64,000 bases of DNA from Marinobacterium jannaschii DSM 6295 (lineage in GTDB: Bacteria > Pseudomonadota > Gammaproteobacteria > Pseudomonadales > Balneatricaceae). Numbering within the stretch: the first letter of the stretch is position 1; each line of letters starts with the position of its first letter. Below the pieces are notes generated by a model that saw only the letters and a program-made list of their open reading frames with translations, was not told where the DNA came from and ran no database searches. Below, one piece after another: positions 1 through 8,441 of this stretch. Where the stretch lies: contig NZ_JHVJ01000010.1 in the NCBI RefSeq assembly GCF_000620085.1, positions 1-64,000 on the forward strand. Direction: 5' to 3'. Made by a program: the position numbers and the translations under genes.

Positions 1-52
1 CGTCGGGCTCATAACCCGAAGGTCATAGGTTCAAATCCTGTCCCCGCTACCA
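1..52 (+). tRNA. initiator tRNA-fMet (CAU), 3' part only
   Basis: The window opens inside a tRNA. Visible are the anticodon stem-loop with CAT anticodon flanked by three consecutive G-C pairs (GGG...CCC), the hallmark of initiator tRNA, a variable loop, a T arm with TTCAAAT loop and an acceptor strand ending in encoded CCA at 50-52. The 5' acceptor strand and D arm lie outside the window. The stem-loop sequence excludes tRNA-Ile2 less certainly than a full gene would, but the GGG/CCC run makes fMet the best call. Confidence 0.88.
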
Positions 53-58
53 AATATA

Positions 59-97
59 GAAAGGCAGCCTTTATGGCTGCCTTTCGTCGTTTTAGGG
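59..97 (+). terminator. Rho-independent terminator of the tRNA
   Basis: An 11-bp perfect stem (59-69 with 75-85) with a 5-nt loop is followed by GTCGTTTTA. It lies 6 bases after the tRNA CCA and therefore probably ends the tRNA transcript. Confidence 0.85.
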
Positions 98-112
98 TAG
101 TTCAAAATGCCC

Positions 113-201
113 TGCGGGTTGTAAGCCGGAGAAGAGTACGCCGGACTCGGCTCTTTATAACGGCCGGGAAGGTCGTTGCTTCCAGTCCCGCCCCGTTACC
201 A
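113..201 (+). pseudogene. degenerate tRNA copy
   Basis: This stretch keeps the outline of a tRNA, ending in a GGTCG-type variable/T-arm boundary, TTCCAGTC in place of the T loop, CCCCGTT acceptor strand and CCA, followed by a decayed copy of the same terminator (about 208-241, sharing the tail TCGTCGTTT). The stems no longer pair properly (the T stem is broken) and the anticodon loop reads CTTTATAA. Order and spacing mirror the intact tRNA-terminator unit just upstream, so I infer a decayed tandem duplicate. It could also be a chance resemblance to a different tRNA type; no function is claimed. Confidence 0.45.
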
Positions 202-447
202 AGCTTAGGAAGGCTGTTTTGTAGATGGCCTCTCGTCGTTTCGGACAAGTCATAACTTCCTTCGGGTGATCGAACAGTTTGCGTCGTAGCCTTATTGCTC
301 TCAGCAGTGATTGAAAAGCACTGGCTCTGTACTCGATACCTTCATAATTATTGATCGATATCTTTTAATCCTGCTGTTCCCTGTGCCACTATTATTGCCA
401 TAGAGGCCGTGGATTCTGACGGTCATTACCGGATGCAGGAGTATAGG

Positions 448-768
448 GTGAGTACAGAAAGAAGAGGGGGGCATTGGTTGCTTGTGACCTTGCTGGCACT
501 CGCTCTGACCCTGAGTCTGTCCTTACCTGAACTGCCTCAGTTATCTTCTATACCTGATGCCGTTATGCAGTGTTGTGATGCCGGCCAGGATTGTCCGGAT
601 TTGACCGACTGTAATGGCACGGTCTGTAATTGTGCGATGGCAACACTGCCAGGTCTTACGTCAGTCGATTTCGCAATAGAAAGTAACGCTCATATACAGC
701 AGGTAGGTGTTGGCCTGTTTGGTAGCCGCGCACCGCCCCCATCCCCACCGCCGAAGTTGCTTAGCTGA
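448..768 (+). CDS. small exported or membrane-anchored Cys-rich protein
   Basis: Product of about 106 residues, not recognised. The GTG start at 448 is chosen because AGGAG lies 6 bases upstream; an in-frame GTG at 409 and ATG at 433 are alternatives. Residues about 9-27 form one hydrophobic segment (LLVTLLALALTLSLSL), followed by a short domain with six clustered cysteines (CC, C, C, C, C), then a proline-rich end (PPPSPPP). It lies 39 bases upstream of a DUF411 metal-binding gene on the same strand, so a shared role in copper/metal handling in the cell envelope is plausible but inferred only from position and cysteine content. Confidence 0.6.
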   Translation: MSTERRGGHWLLVTLLALALTLSLSLPELPQLSSIPDAVMQCCDAGQDCPDLTDCNGTVCNCAMATLPGLTSVDFAIESNAHIQQVGVGLFGSRAPPPSPPPKLLS

Positions 769-807
769 ATCTATCGGCATTCAGTTAATTCATTCGGAGC
801 TATTACT

Positions 808-1311
808 ATGAAAAAGCTAGTTATTCTGGTGGCGCTGGGCGCTGCATTCCTGCCGTTGTCTTCTGTTCAGGCCGCTGACCCTTTCTGGGCTGAGGGGCGC
901 AATGCTGAAGTACATGATATTCGCGTATATCACAGTCCGACCTGTGGCTGCTGTAAGGCCTGGATCAGTCATCTGAAAGAACACAACTTTCAGGTGCAGG
1001 ATATAGAGATGAATGATCTGAGCGAGTTGAAGCGCCGTCTCGGGGTGCCTAAGCAAGGCGCATCCTGCCACACCGCCGTCGTCAACGATAAGGTGATCGA
1101 GGGGCATGTCCCTGCACAGGATATTAAGCGTCTGTTGGCGGGCAAGAGCGATACCCGCCTGCTGACTGTCCCGGGGATGCCATCCGGCGGTCCCGGTATG
1201 GATATGCCCGGCGCCCGCAAGGATAGCTTTGCCGTCTATGCGGTCAGTAGCGGCAATGAGGTTTCGGTGTTCAACGAGTACCAGGCAGATGCTGAGCAGG
1301 GTTACCGCTAA
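808..1311 (+). CDS. DUF411 periplasmic metal-binding protein
   Basis: 167 aa. A signal peptide (residues 1-22, ending VQA-A) precedes a DUF411 domain. The diagnostic motif YHSPTCGCCKAW sits near residue 41-52, and the second conserved segment GASCHTA follows near residue 90. DUF411 proteins are thioredoxin-fold-like, often encoded beside copper-resistance genes, and are believed to bind Cu or other soft metals through the CxCC cysteines. The C-terminus VPGMPSGGPGMDMPG is methionine/glycine rich, in keeping with Cu(I) contact. Start ATG at 808 is preceded by CGGAG. The upstream cysteine-rich gene probably forms a two-gene unit with it. Confidence 0.9.
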   Translation: MKKLVILVALGAAFLPLSSVQAADPFWAEGRNAEVHDIRVYHSPTCGCCKAWISHLKEHNFQVQDIEMNDLSELKRRLGVPKQGASCHTAVVNDKVIEGHVPAQDIKRLLAGKSDTRLLTVPGMPSGGPGMDMPGARKDSFAVYAVSSGNEVSVFNEYQADAEQGYR

Positions 1312-1365
1312 CCCGCCTGATTACGGAGGGCACGCCGGGCGTGATCGCTCCGCGCTTTACCCTGG

Positions 1366-1391
1366 GGTTCTATCCGGGAAGGGATAGAACC
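1366..1391. terminator. hairpin after DUF411 gene
   Basis: A 10-bp perfect stem, GGTTCTATCC/GGATAGAACC, with a 6-nt loop, 55 bases after the DUF411 stop. No T-tract follows on the + strand, so it may be an RNA-stabilising hairpin instead of a terminator. Confidence 0.4.
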
Positions 1392-1544
1392 TGATCGGTG
1401 AACAGCCAGTCTTGTTAAGCTGCAGGGTGATTTACGGCTGTTCGTACCTGCTTTGGATTATCAAAGCGAAAACTTGCTCCAAACGGATAAACCGGGCGTG
1501 CCGGAACATGGCAATCTTGAGCCGAAGTTTGAGGGACAGAGATT

Positions 1545-2426
1545 ATGAAAAAAGCACGTCTGGAAAAAGTTATCGCATCGATCGAAACCTGCCTGGAACG
1601 CCCGCTGTCTGTGACCGAACTGGCGCAGCAGGTGCACTGGTCCCGCTGGCAGGTGCAGCGGACTTTCCTCGCCTGTTTCGGTTACAGCCTGGGCTATTAC
1701 AGCCGCTGTCGTCGTCTGTCGATTGCGGCGGCTGCGTTGGTTGATACGGAACGCGCCATTCTTGATATTGCGGTAGCGGCTGGATTTGAGACTCAGCAGA
1801 GTTTCAGCCGTGCTTTCAGTCAGCAGTTTGGATTGTCGCCCAACCGGTATCGGTTGCGTGGTCAGATCTGTGATCTCTTTCCTCGGCTTGATCCCGGCGT
1901 TGCCTTATCAAGAGATGGAGAGTTTAAGATGGAACCAAAAATTATCAGTCATCAGGCCAAACAGTTGTGTGGTCTGGATACCCGGTTTAATGCGTTCGGA
2001 TCACCTGATCCTGATGCGATGGAATTACTGCCGAGGCTTTGGCAGCAGATGCAGGCTGAGGTCAAAAAGCAGAATATTGCTGCCACGGTATACTGGGGTG
2101 TGGTTGATTCCTCGACGGCCAATGATCAGCTGCAGGGAATGACCTATATGGCGGGCTTTGAGGTCAAGCCAGGTAAAAGCTGTGCGAACCTAAAGCGGTT
2201 TGAAATACCTGCGCAGACCTATGCCTGCTATACTCATCAGGGGCCGCTGAGCCGAATCGGTGAAACCATCGAAGCGATATTCCGCGACTGGCTGCCAGCC
2301 AGTGAGTATCGCCATACCGGCGGGCCCGAGCTGGAACTCTATGACGAGCGCTTTGCGTTTGAGCATCCGGATTCTATCCTGGAGTACTGGGTGCCGGTGG
2401 AGAAAATAGCTGCTTCAGATCGCTGA
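1545..2426 (+). CDS. AraC-family regulator with GyrI-like ligand domain
   Basis: 293 aa. The N-terminal 100 residues form the double helix-turn-helix of AraC/XylS proteins (VTELAQQVHWSRWQVQRTF and ILDIAVAAGFETQQSFSRAF, ending with the PNRYR motif). Residues about 130-290 form a GyrI-like/SOUL-type small-molecule domain (YACYTHQGPLSRIGETI ... EYWVPVEK). This is the architecture of Rob/SoxS-like multidrug-sensing activators. Start ATG 1545 follows GAGGGACAGAG. A related protein is encoded at 9366. The effector is unknown. Confidence 0.9.
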   Translation: MKKARLEKVIASIETCLERPLSVTELAQQVHWSRWQVQRTFLACFGYSLGYYSRCRRLSIAAAALVDTERAILDIAVAAGFETQQSFSRAFSQQFGLSPNRYRLRGQICDLFPRLDPGVALSRDGEFKMEPKIISHQAKQLCGLDTRFNAFGSPDPDAMELLPRLWQQMQAEVKKQNIAATVYWGVVDSSTANDQLQGMTYMAGFEVKPGKSCANLKRFEIPAQTYACYTHQGPLSRIGETIEAIFRDWLPASEYRHTGGPELELYDERFAFEHPDSILEYWVPVEKIAASDR

Positions 2427-2574
2427 CCCGCCCGGGGACACTGCGGATAAGGCGGTGTTCCTTTTCTCGCTTCAGCTGCGGTTACAGCTTTCGGGCTAAC
2501 TTGCGGATCACAACCGGTCGATCGCATATACGATATACTGTGCGAAAACGTCTGTAAGGGATTCCGAGACTGCT

Positions 2575-3045
2575 ATGAAAAAACTGCTCCTGCTTACCCT
2601 GAGTCATCTCGCCATCGCGTTCGCTGGTTTTTCCGCCGGTATCTACCTGTTACCCGTGATTACCGCGACTGAATCACCGGCCTCGGCGGTGATGCAGGCG
2701 GTGGCGGCGAAAGCTGAGTATGAAGGCGTGTTTAAGCGAGACCTGCAAGACAGTGACTTCCTGCACTGGGGTGAGGGAAAGCTCTCGGTGGCTGCCGATG
2801 CGATTGTGTTTCAGGGAGAGCTGGCACCCGGGCCGGACTACAAACTGTATCTGTCACCTGAATTTGTCGAGACTGAAGCCGACTTCAACCGTCTGAAGGA
2901 TCAGATGGTACGGATAGGCGATATTGATAGCTTCGATGGCTTCCTGCTATCCCTGCCGGAAGGCCTGAATCCGGCCCGCTACAGCACGGCGATTATCTGG
3001 TGTGAAACCTTTGGTCAGTTTATCTCGGCGGCACAATATCGCTGA
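2575..3045 (+). CDS. membrane-anchored DM13-domain protein
   Basis: 156 aa. An uncleaved-looking hydrophobic N-terminus (residues 1-30) leads into a DM13 domain: GELAPGPDYKLYLSP, then IGDIDSFDGFLLSLP, then ending YSTAIIWCETFGQFISAAQYR with the characteristic single Cys. DM13 domains are predicted to take part in redox or electron-transfer reactions at the cell surface, by family knowledge. No partner gene is adjacent. Start ATG 2575 with a GGGATTC upstream; family identity is strong, function is not established. Confidence 0.85.
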   Translation: MKKLLLLTLSHLAIAFAGFSAGIYLLPVITATESPASAVMQAVAAKAEYEGVFKRDLQDSDFLHWGEGKLSVAADAIVFQGELAPGPDYKLYLSPEFVETEADFNRLKDQMVRIGDIDSFDGFLLSLPEGLNPARYSTAIIWCETFGQFISAAQYR

Positions 3046-3171
3046 GGCCAGGCCTGAGCTGTTCAGCCTGAAATCAGCTTGAGGGTCTATACCTCAGGTA
3101 GATGATAAGGGCAGGGCGCTGAAGGCGGTTTCCGGGGCTTGTGGGCTATCGCTTCCCGCAGGTACCCGCCT

Positions 3172-3708
3172 ATGCGTGTCTTACTTCTGGTGCTGCTGTT
3201 TCTTTGCAGCCCGCTGTTGCAAGCAAGAATCGGCCCTCACAGCAGCTTTTCAGAGATCGATCAGAGTCCCTTGCACCGCCCGCTTATTCCAGTGGTACCT
3301 TTCTATGTTCATTCGCAGGATCGCAGCAACTACCGCCTGATCTGGGTACGGGTGAACCGGCTGAAATTTTTCTACGACCGCGATGGTGACCTGATGCTGT
3401 TCGCCGGTTTTATCCGCCTGTGTAACCGGGGGGCCGATGGCTGTGTCTGGCAGACGGTGCCTGCAGTGCGTCCTGCCGCCTACAGGTTTAAGAGCTGCTG
3501 GTCTGATCCGGGAGGCAATTGCGGTCAATATCAACCCGACCGACTGCGCTATCCGGTGTTCTATAAAGTCCCGGTGATGGAGCGCTTGTCGGTGTCGGAC
3601 TCCTTCCTCTCGGGCCGGCTGGCCTTCCATAAGCGGATCACGCTGCCGCACTGTGACTTCTGCCGTTCGCTTAAGCTGACGCTGGTGAAGGAATCGCGAG
3701 CGGACTAA
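3172..3708 (+). CDS. hypothetical secreted protein
   Basis: 178 aa from ATG 3172, chosen because it directly begins a clean signal peptide (MRVLLLVLLFLCSPLLQA) whereas a TTG at 3139 would add a hydrophilic leader. The mature part is rich in Arg and aromatic residues and carries cysteines (CNRGADGC, CWSDPGGNC, CDFCRSL) that may form disulfides. I do not recognise the family. A hairpin terminator follows at 3798. Confidence 0.65.
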   Translation: MRVLLLVLLFLCSPLLQARIGPHSSFSEIDQSPLHRPLIPVVPFYVHSQDRSNYRLIWVRVNRLKFFYDRDGDLMLFAGFIRLCNRGADGCVWQTVPAVRPAAYRFKSCWSDPGGNCGQYQPDRLRYPVFYKVPVMERLSVSDSFLSGRLAFHKRITLPHCDFCRSLKLTLVKESRAD

Positions 3709-3797
3709 GCGAGCTTTTAATCAGCAAGCCTAAGGTCGTCCTGGCTGAGACGCTGGTGTGAACTACGCCAGACCCGGCGATGATTATGCTGGCCGGG

Positions 3798-3820
3798 AGG
3801 GTGCCCGTCGGCACCCTTTT
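3798..3820 (+). terminator. Rho-independent terminator
   Basis: AGGGTGCC/GGCACCCT stem (8 bp), 4-nt loop, then TTTT. It sits between the secreted-protein gene and the convergent TPR gene and can serve the + strand directly. Confidence 0.75.
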
Positions 3821-3832
3821 AGTGCCGGCTGG

Positions 3833-5152
3833 TCAGGCTGCCTCGCGGGCGCGGGCGAGAAAGTTAAGGTTGATGCGGCTGTCGGGTTTCAGCGCCAGAC
3901 GCTCGTGGGCCATCGCCTCGGCCAGATCCGTCAGGCCGCCGCGCAGGGCTGACTCGGTCAGGGTCCAGTCGATAATATCGCGCTGTGCGTGGCTGCCGCC
4001 GAAGCGGTTGACGATAAAGCGCGCCTCATGCAACTGGTGCGCGGCCTTACGGAAATCGCCGTGCCAGAAGGAGAAGAAGCCTTCTATCAGCGGCAGTGCC
4101 ACCTGAGTGGCCCAGGCGGCGCATTCGGTGTTGTTGCCGGCCTGGGTTTGGAAGGCGGCACGAATCTCGTCGACCCGGTCATAGCGTCCGGCCCCCAGAT
4201 AAGCCATCACGGCGTGCCAGTCATTAAATGGGTAGAGCCGGGCATCGGCATGCTGGTCCCAGCAAGCGGCCAGCTCCTGCCAGCGCTCGCCGACATTCCG
4301 GCCGGCCAGTGACAGGCGCCAGAGCAGAGCGGAGGCGTCGACCATATCCAGCGCCACTTCGCTGCGTTCGCTGCGCACCGGGCCATCGTAGATCGCCAGT
4401 GCCTGATCAAACTGCTGCAGGTCCAGATGGCAAAGCGCCAGGTGCCACCAGTTGTGCACCTTAAAGAAGTTGTCCGGCTGGGCCCAGTGCAGCTCGCGCT
4501 CGCGCATCCAGCCGATACCTTCTTCGGTACGGCCCTGCATCTCCAGCACATGAGCGACAGCGTGGTGGGCCCAGCAATCACGGGGTTCCAGCTCGGTGGC
4601 TTTGTGTCCCATCGCCTCGGCACGGTGGTAGTCGCCGCTTTCCTCGATGCCGAAGGCATACATCCCCAGCACAATCGAATAGCCCGGCGTCTGCGGTGAC
4701 CATTGCGGCAGTACCCGGGCGATACGGTCGCGCATATCGCGGGCATTGGCGCGGTAGAAATCCATCAGATGGCCGGATTGCAGCGCCACCAGATCCAGCG
4801 GATAGCTGACGTTATGGTAGTCCAGCGCAGTGGCGGCAGCGCCCCAGTTACCCTCGAGTAACGGTTGCAGGGCGTGCAGCAGCGACTGCTCGCGGGCGGA
4901 CAGCGCCAGCGATTCAATATCGGCGGTAAAGCCCCGGGCGGCGCTGGCGGCGGCCGGCTCGGTGGCAAAGGCATAAAGATAGGCGCGCACTATATGCGCC
5001 ATGCTGAACTGCGGTGCCTGTTCGATGGCGCTGTCCAGCAGGGCTACCGGATCATCGAGATAGAGGTTAAAGGCGGATAGCGCCTGATTGTAGAGTTCCA
5101 GGGCAGGCTCAGAGGCCCCGGTCAGGGGATGGCCCTGTGGATCAGAGAGCAT
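3833..5152 (-). CDS. TPR protein, TTC38-like
   Basis: 439 aa. No signal peptide. The protein is made of helical repeats with alternating tryptophans, e.g. WAHHAVAHVLEMQGRTEEGI and HNWWHLALCHLDLQQFDQAL, matching the tetratricopeptide-repeat protein 38 family found in bacteria and eukaryotes. Length is normal for that family (about 440). These proteins are scaffolds of unknown specific role. Start ATG 5152. It stands alone between convergent (left) and co-oriented Nudix (right) genes separated by about 170 bp. Confidence 0.85.
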   Translation of the reverse strand: MLSDPQGHPLTGASEPALELYNQALSAFNLYLDDPVALLDSAIEQAPQFSMAHIVRAYLYAFATEPAAASAARGFTADIESLALSAREQSLLHALQPLLEGNWGAAATALDYHNVSYPLDLVALQSGHLMDFYRANARDMRDRIARVLPQWSPQTPGYSIVLGMYAFGIEESGDYHRAEAMGHKATELEPRDCWAHHAVAHVLEMQGRTEEGIGWMRERELHWAQPDNFFKVHNWWHLALCHLDLQQFDQALAIYDGPVRSERSEVALDMVDASALLWRLSLAGRNVGERWQELAACWDQHADARLYPFNDWHAVMAYLGAGRYDRVDEIRAAFQTQAGNNTECAAWATQVALPLIEGFFSFWHGDFRKAAHQLHEARFIVNRFGGSHAQRDIIDWTLTESALRGGLTDLAEAMAHERLALKPDSRINLNFLARAREAA

Positions 5153-5321
5153 GATTGATACCTCCCAGAGTACAGCGTTGTCTGGAAAGCCTTACATGGC
5201 AGTAGCGAACGGCGACAGCTTGGTGCCGGTTCGCGGCTAACGTCCGGCCGGATGGCAGTTTGTTGGGGTACTGCAAAGTGTAGTCGCGATAAGCCCGGCC
5301 GGCCCCGTTCGCGACTGCGAT

Positions 5322-5843
5322 TTAAGCCTGCAGCAGCTCATCCCTGATTCGTCGCAGCAGGTAGATCTCCCGCTGCAGTGACAATCCCTTCTTCTCACTG
5401 TGGGCCCAGGTGTGCTCGTTATGGGCCAGTGCTGCATGGATATTGATCCAGACAGGCGTCATGCCGTTCTGCAGTTCATGGGGCTCCAGCCGGTTCGGTC
5501 CCAGCTCCGCATCGATCTGGCAGTGGTAGCAGTAGGAGTCCATATGCATTACATCATGGCCATCGCGATACCAGGGGCGAAACTCCTCATAGCGGCCGAA
5601 GGGAATGATATCGCGGATATTATGTGCCCCGGTTTCCTCCTGCAGTTCGCGGATCAGAGCGTCTTCCAGCGCCTCGCCCTCATCGACCCCGCCGCCGGGC
5701 AGGGTGTAGTCGTCGTAGCGCCGGGTGTACAGCAGCAGGATCTCTTCGCCCTCCAGGATAATGGCGCGGCAGGCGCGGCGATGCAGGGTGTTACCGTCGT
5801 CGGGAGAGGCTTCAGGATGGGTAGCGGTTTTCAGCAGGCGCAT
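5322..5843 (-). CDS. Nudix hydrolase
   Basis: 173 aa from ATG 5843 (an upstream GTG at 5885 would add 14 residues). The Nudix box is intact: G-x5-E-x7-REL-x-EE-x-G, read as GGGVDEGEALEDALIRELQE followed by ETGA, near residues 50-75. Nudix enzymes cleave nucleoside diphosphates linked to another moiety in a Mg-dependent way; the substrate cannot be told from the sequence. The C-terminal segment with HSEKKGLSLQREIYLLRRI is not a standard specificity motif that I recognise. Confidence 0.88.
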   Translation of the reverse strand: MRLLKTATHPEASPDDGNTLHRRACRAIILEGEEILLLYTRRYDDYTLPGGGVDEGEALEDALIRELQEETGAHNIRDIIPFGRYEEFRPWYRDGHDVMHMDSYCYHCQIDAELGPNRLEPHELQNGMTPVWINIHAALAHNEHTWAHSEKKGLSLQREIYLLRRIRDELLQA

Positions 5844-5992
5844 GGCGGATTCTGGCGATTTCTGTAGAAAAGCGGCGATTATCACAGGAGCCTGACCAGA
5901 TAGCTATTCCTGACTGGGATCAACAGGGGGATCTCCTTTATAATTCCTGAGCGGTTCTACCGTTTCGCATTCACTCTCAGAAGCAGTTCCTG

Positions 5993-7402
5993 ATGATCGT
6001 TCCTGTTGTTCTTGCCGGAGGCAGTGGTCTCCGTCTCTGGCCGCTTTCCCGTGTCCAGCACCCGAAACAGTTCCACTGCCTCAGCGGCGAGCAGAGCCTG
6101 TTGCAGCAGACCCTGCAGCGGCTGCCGGATTGCGGTATTGATGCCCCCATTGTGGTCAGCAATGAGGAGCACCGCTTTCTGGTGGCCGAACAACTGCGGC
6201 AGATCGGCATTCGGGCACGTATCCTGCTTGAGCCGGAGGGGCGGAATACCGCGCCCTCAATCGCGCTGGCGGCGCTGGATCTAGAGCAGAGAGGTACGGC
6301 GGACGCGGTAATGCTGGTGCTGGCTGCCGACCACCAGATCCGCAATACCGAGCAGTTTCAGCGCCAGCTGATGAAGGCGATCGATGCTGCTGCCGATGGC
6401 AGCCTGGTGACCTTCGGCGTGGTCGCCGACTCGCCCGCCACCGGCTACGGCTATATCCGGGCCGAGGCGATCCGGCCCGGGGCAGAGCTATGTCGTATCG
6501 CTGAGTTTTGTGAAAAGCCCGATGCGGCTACCGCGCAGCACTACCTCGATTGCGGTGACTATTACTGGAACAGCGGAATCTTCGTGTTCCGTGCCGACAG
6601 TTATCTGCAGGCGCTACGGCAGCATTGTCCGGCGGTTTTCCAGGCCTGCCGGCAGGCGATCGCTGCACCACGACAGGATCAGGACTTTATCCGCATCGCA
6701 CCGGAACCCTTCTGCCAGAGCCCCGATATCTCTATTGACTATGCGGTGATGGAATACACCCAGCAGGGGCTGATGCTGCCGCTGGATGTCGGCTGGAGTG
6801 ATCTGGGCAGCTGGGGGGCCTTATGGGATCTGCATGACAAGGATGCACAACAGAATGTGATCCGTGGTGACGTCATTACCGAGCAGACCCGCGGCAGCTA
6901 TATCCAGGCCGGTCATAAGCTGGTGAGCACCCTCGGCGTCGAGGATCTGGTGATTGTTGATACCGCCGACGCCCTGCTGGTGGCCGACCGGAAGAAAGTA
7001 CAGGATGTCAAAGGACTGGTTAGCCAGCTGGCCGCCGCCGAGCGGGCGGAGCGGCTGCATCATCGCCAGGTACTGCGTCCCTGGGGCTGCTATGAAACCC
7101 TGGCGCGGGGCGAGCGTCACCATGTTAAACGGATCACCGTAAACCCCGGTGCCAGCCTGTCACTGCAACGCCACCAGTACCGAGCCGAACACTGGGTGGT
7201 GGTGGAAGGCACTGCCAGGGTCCGTTGTGGTGATCAACTGATGATCCTCAGCGAGGACCAGTCCACCTATATACCGGTCGGCGAGATCCATCAGTTATCC
7301 AATCCCGGCGTCACCCCGCTTGAGATTATCGAGGTGCAGTCCGGCAGCTATCTGGGTGAGGACGATATCACCCGCTTTGATGATGACTATGGCCGCAGCT
7401 AA
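5993..7402 (+). CDS. manC: mannose-1-phosphate guanylyltransferase / mannose-6-phosphate isomerase
   Basis: 469 aa, full length for the bifunctional type II PMI-GMP family (ManC/CpsB/AlgA). The nucleotidyltransferase signature GGSGLRLWPLSR is at residues 9-20 with PKQF just after; FCEKPD and YYWNSGIFVF are the sugar-binding segments. The last 120 residues are the cupin isomerase domain (RPWGCYETL, HRQYRAEHW-like QHRQYRAEHWVVV region, GEIHQLSNPG). It makes GDP-mannose for exopolysaccharide or LPS. No polysaccharide cluster is adjacent, so it acts as a stand-alone supply gene here. Confidence 0.93.
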   Translation: MIVPVVLAGGSGLRLWPLSRVQHPKQFHCLSGEQSLLQQTLQRLPDCGIDAPIVVSNEEHRFLVAEQLRQIGIRARILLEPEGRNTAPSIALAALDLEQRGTADAVMLVLAADHQIRNTEQFQRQLMKAIDAAADGSLVTFGVVADSPATGYGYIRAEAIRPGAELCRIAEFCEKPDAATAQHYLDCGDYYWNSGIFVFRADSYLQALRQHCPAVFQACRQAIAAPRQDQDFIRIAPEPFCQSPDISIDYAVMEYTQQGLMLPLDVGWSDLGSWGALWDLHDKDAQQNVIRGDVITEQTRGSYIQAGHKLVSTLGVEDLVIVDTADALLVADRKKVQDVKGLVSQLAAAERAERLHHRQVLRPWGCYETLARGERHHVKRITVNPGASLSLQRHQYRAEHWVVVEGTARVRCGDQLMILSEDQSTYIPVGEIHQLSNPGVTPLEIIEVQSGSYLGEDDITRFDDDYGRS

Positions 7403-7414
7403 GTCAGTGCCCGC

Positions 7415-8320
7415 TTACATTGAACGGGCGCAGCTACTATAGGCCTGCCGGAATTCTGCCTGTAACCACTCCATCAGCAACCGCACCCGTTGCAGGCGGT
7501 GCCGTGCTGGTGGACAGACCAGTGACAGTGGCGTATCCAGTCGCCATTGCGGCAATACTTCGACCAGCTCGCCCCGCACCAGGGCCTGATCGACATAGAT
7601 ATCGATCAGCCGGGCGACCCCCAGGCCCGCCTTGGCGGCCTGTAGCATTACCCGGCCATTGGCGATACGAAATCCTTCACCGGCATGCACGATGCAGTGC
7701 TCCTGATCTCTATAGAAGTGCCACTCACGGATGCTGCCACAGATTAACGGTAACCTTTTCAGCTGCTGCGGGTGGTCGATCTCGCCCGCCCGGGCCAGAA
7801 AGTCCGGGCTGGCGACATAGCGGGTACTGACTTTGTGCAGGGGACGGGCGACCAGGCTGGAGTCCGGCAGCTCGCCGATCCGCACCACCAGATCGAGATT
7901 TCCGGCCAGCAGGTCTTCGCTGCGGCTGGAGAAATCCAGCGCAATCTCAATACCGGGATACTGTTGCTGGAAACGAATCAGCAACGGCGCCACCACCTCT
8001 TCACCGATCAGCCCTCCCACCGAGTTAACGTTGATCCGTCCGCTCAGGCTGCTGGTACTTTGTACCGCCCAGTCAGCGGCATCATTGAGCTGCTGCAGGG
8101 CGCGGCGGCACTGCTCGGCATAGCCTTCGCCCACCTCCGTCAGGCGCAACCTGCGGGTGCTGCGTAACAGCAGCTGCACGCCCAGCTGTTGTTCCAGCGC
8201 ACTGACCTGCTGGCTGAGGTTGGACTTGGAAAAGCCGGTCGCTTCAGCAGCAGCGGTAAAGCTGCCGTGCTCTGCAACCGCCAGAAAGGAGCGAATGCCC
8301 TGCCAGTTAAGATTGTTCAT
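7415..8320 (-). CDS. LysR-family regulator of the adjacent SDR
   Basis: 301 aa with N-terminal winged HTH (FTAAAEATGFSKSNLSQQVSALEQQLGVQLLLRSTRRLRLT) and a substrate-binding-like effector domain. It is transcribed away from the SDR gene at 8442 with a 121-bp AT-rich shared promoter region, the classic arrangement of a LysR regulator and its target oxidoreductase. It ends 12 bases from the end of manC, convergent. Confidence 0.9.
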   Translation of the reverse strand: MNNLNWQGIRSFLAVAEHGSFTAAAEATGFSKSNLSQQVSALEQQLGVQLLLRSTRRLRLTEVGEGYAEQCRRALQQLNDAADWAVQSTSSLSGRINVNSVGGLIGEEVVAPLLIRFQQQYPGIEIALDFSSRSEDLLAGNLDLVVRIGELPDSSLVARPLHKVSTRYVASPDFLARAGEIDHPQQLKRLPLICGSIREWHFYRDQEHCIVHAGEGFRIANGRVMLQAAKAGLGVARLIDIYVDQALVRGELVEVLPQWRLDTPLSLVCPPARHRLQRVRLLMEWLQAEFRQAYSSCARSM

Positions 8321-8441
8321 TAGTAATTAACAGTAATTTCAGATTGGTCGTATTTATCAAATTATAGCGATCCCTACAATGGCAGCCATCATTCGGGCCC
8401 CGAATGCAGTTTCAGATCAGATAAGTTGAAGAGGATCAGTT

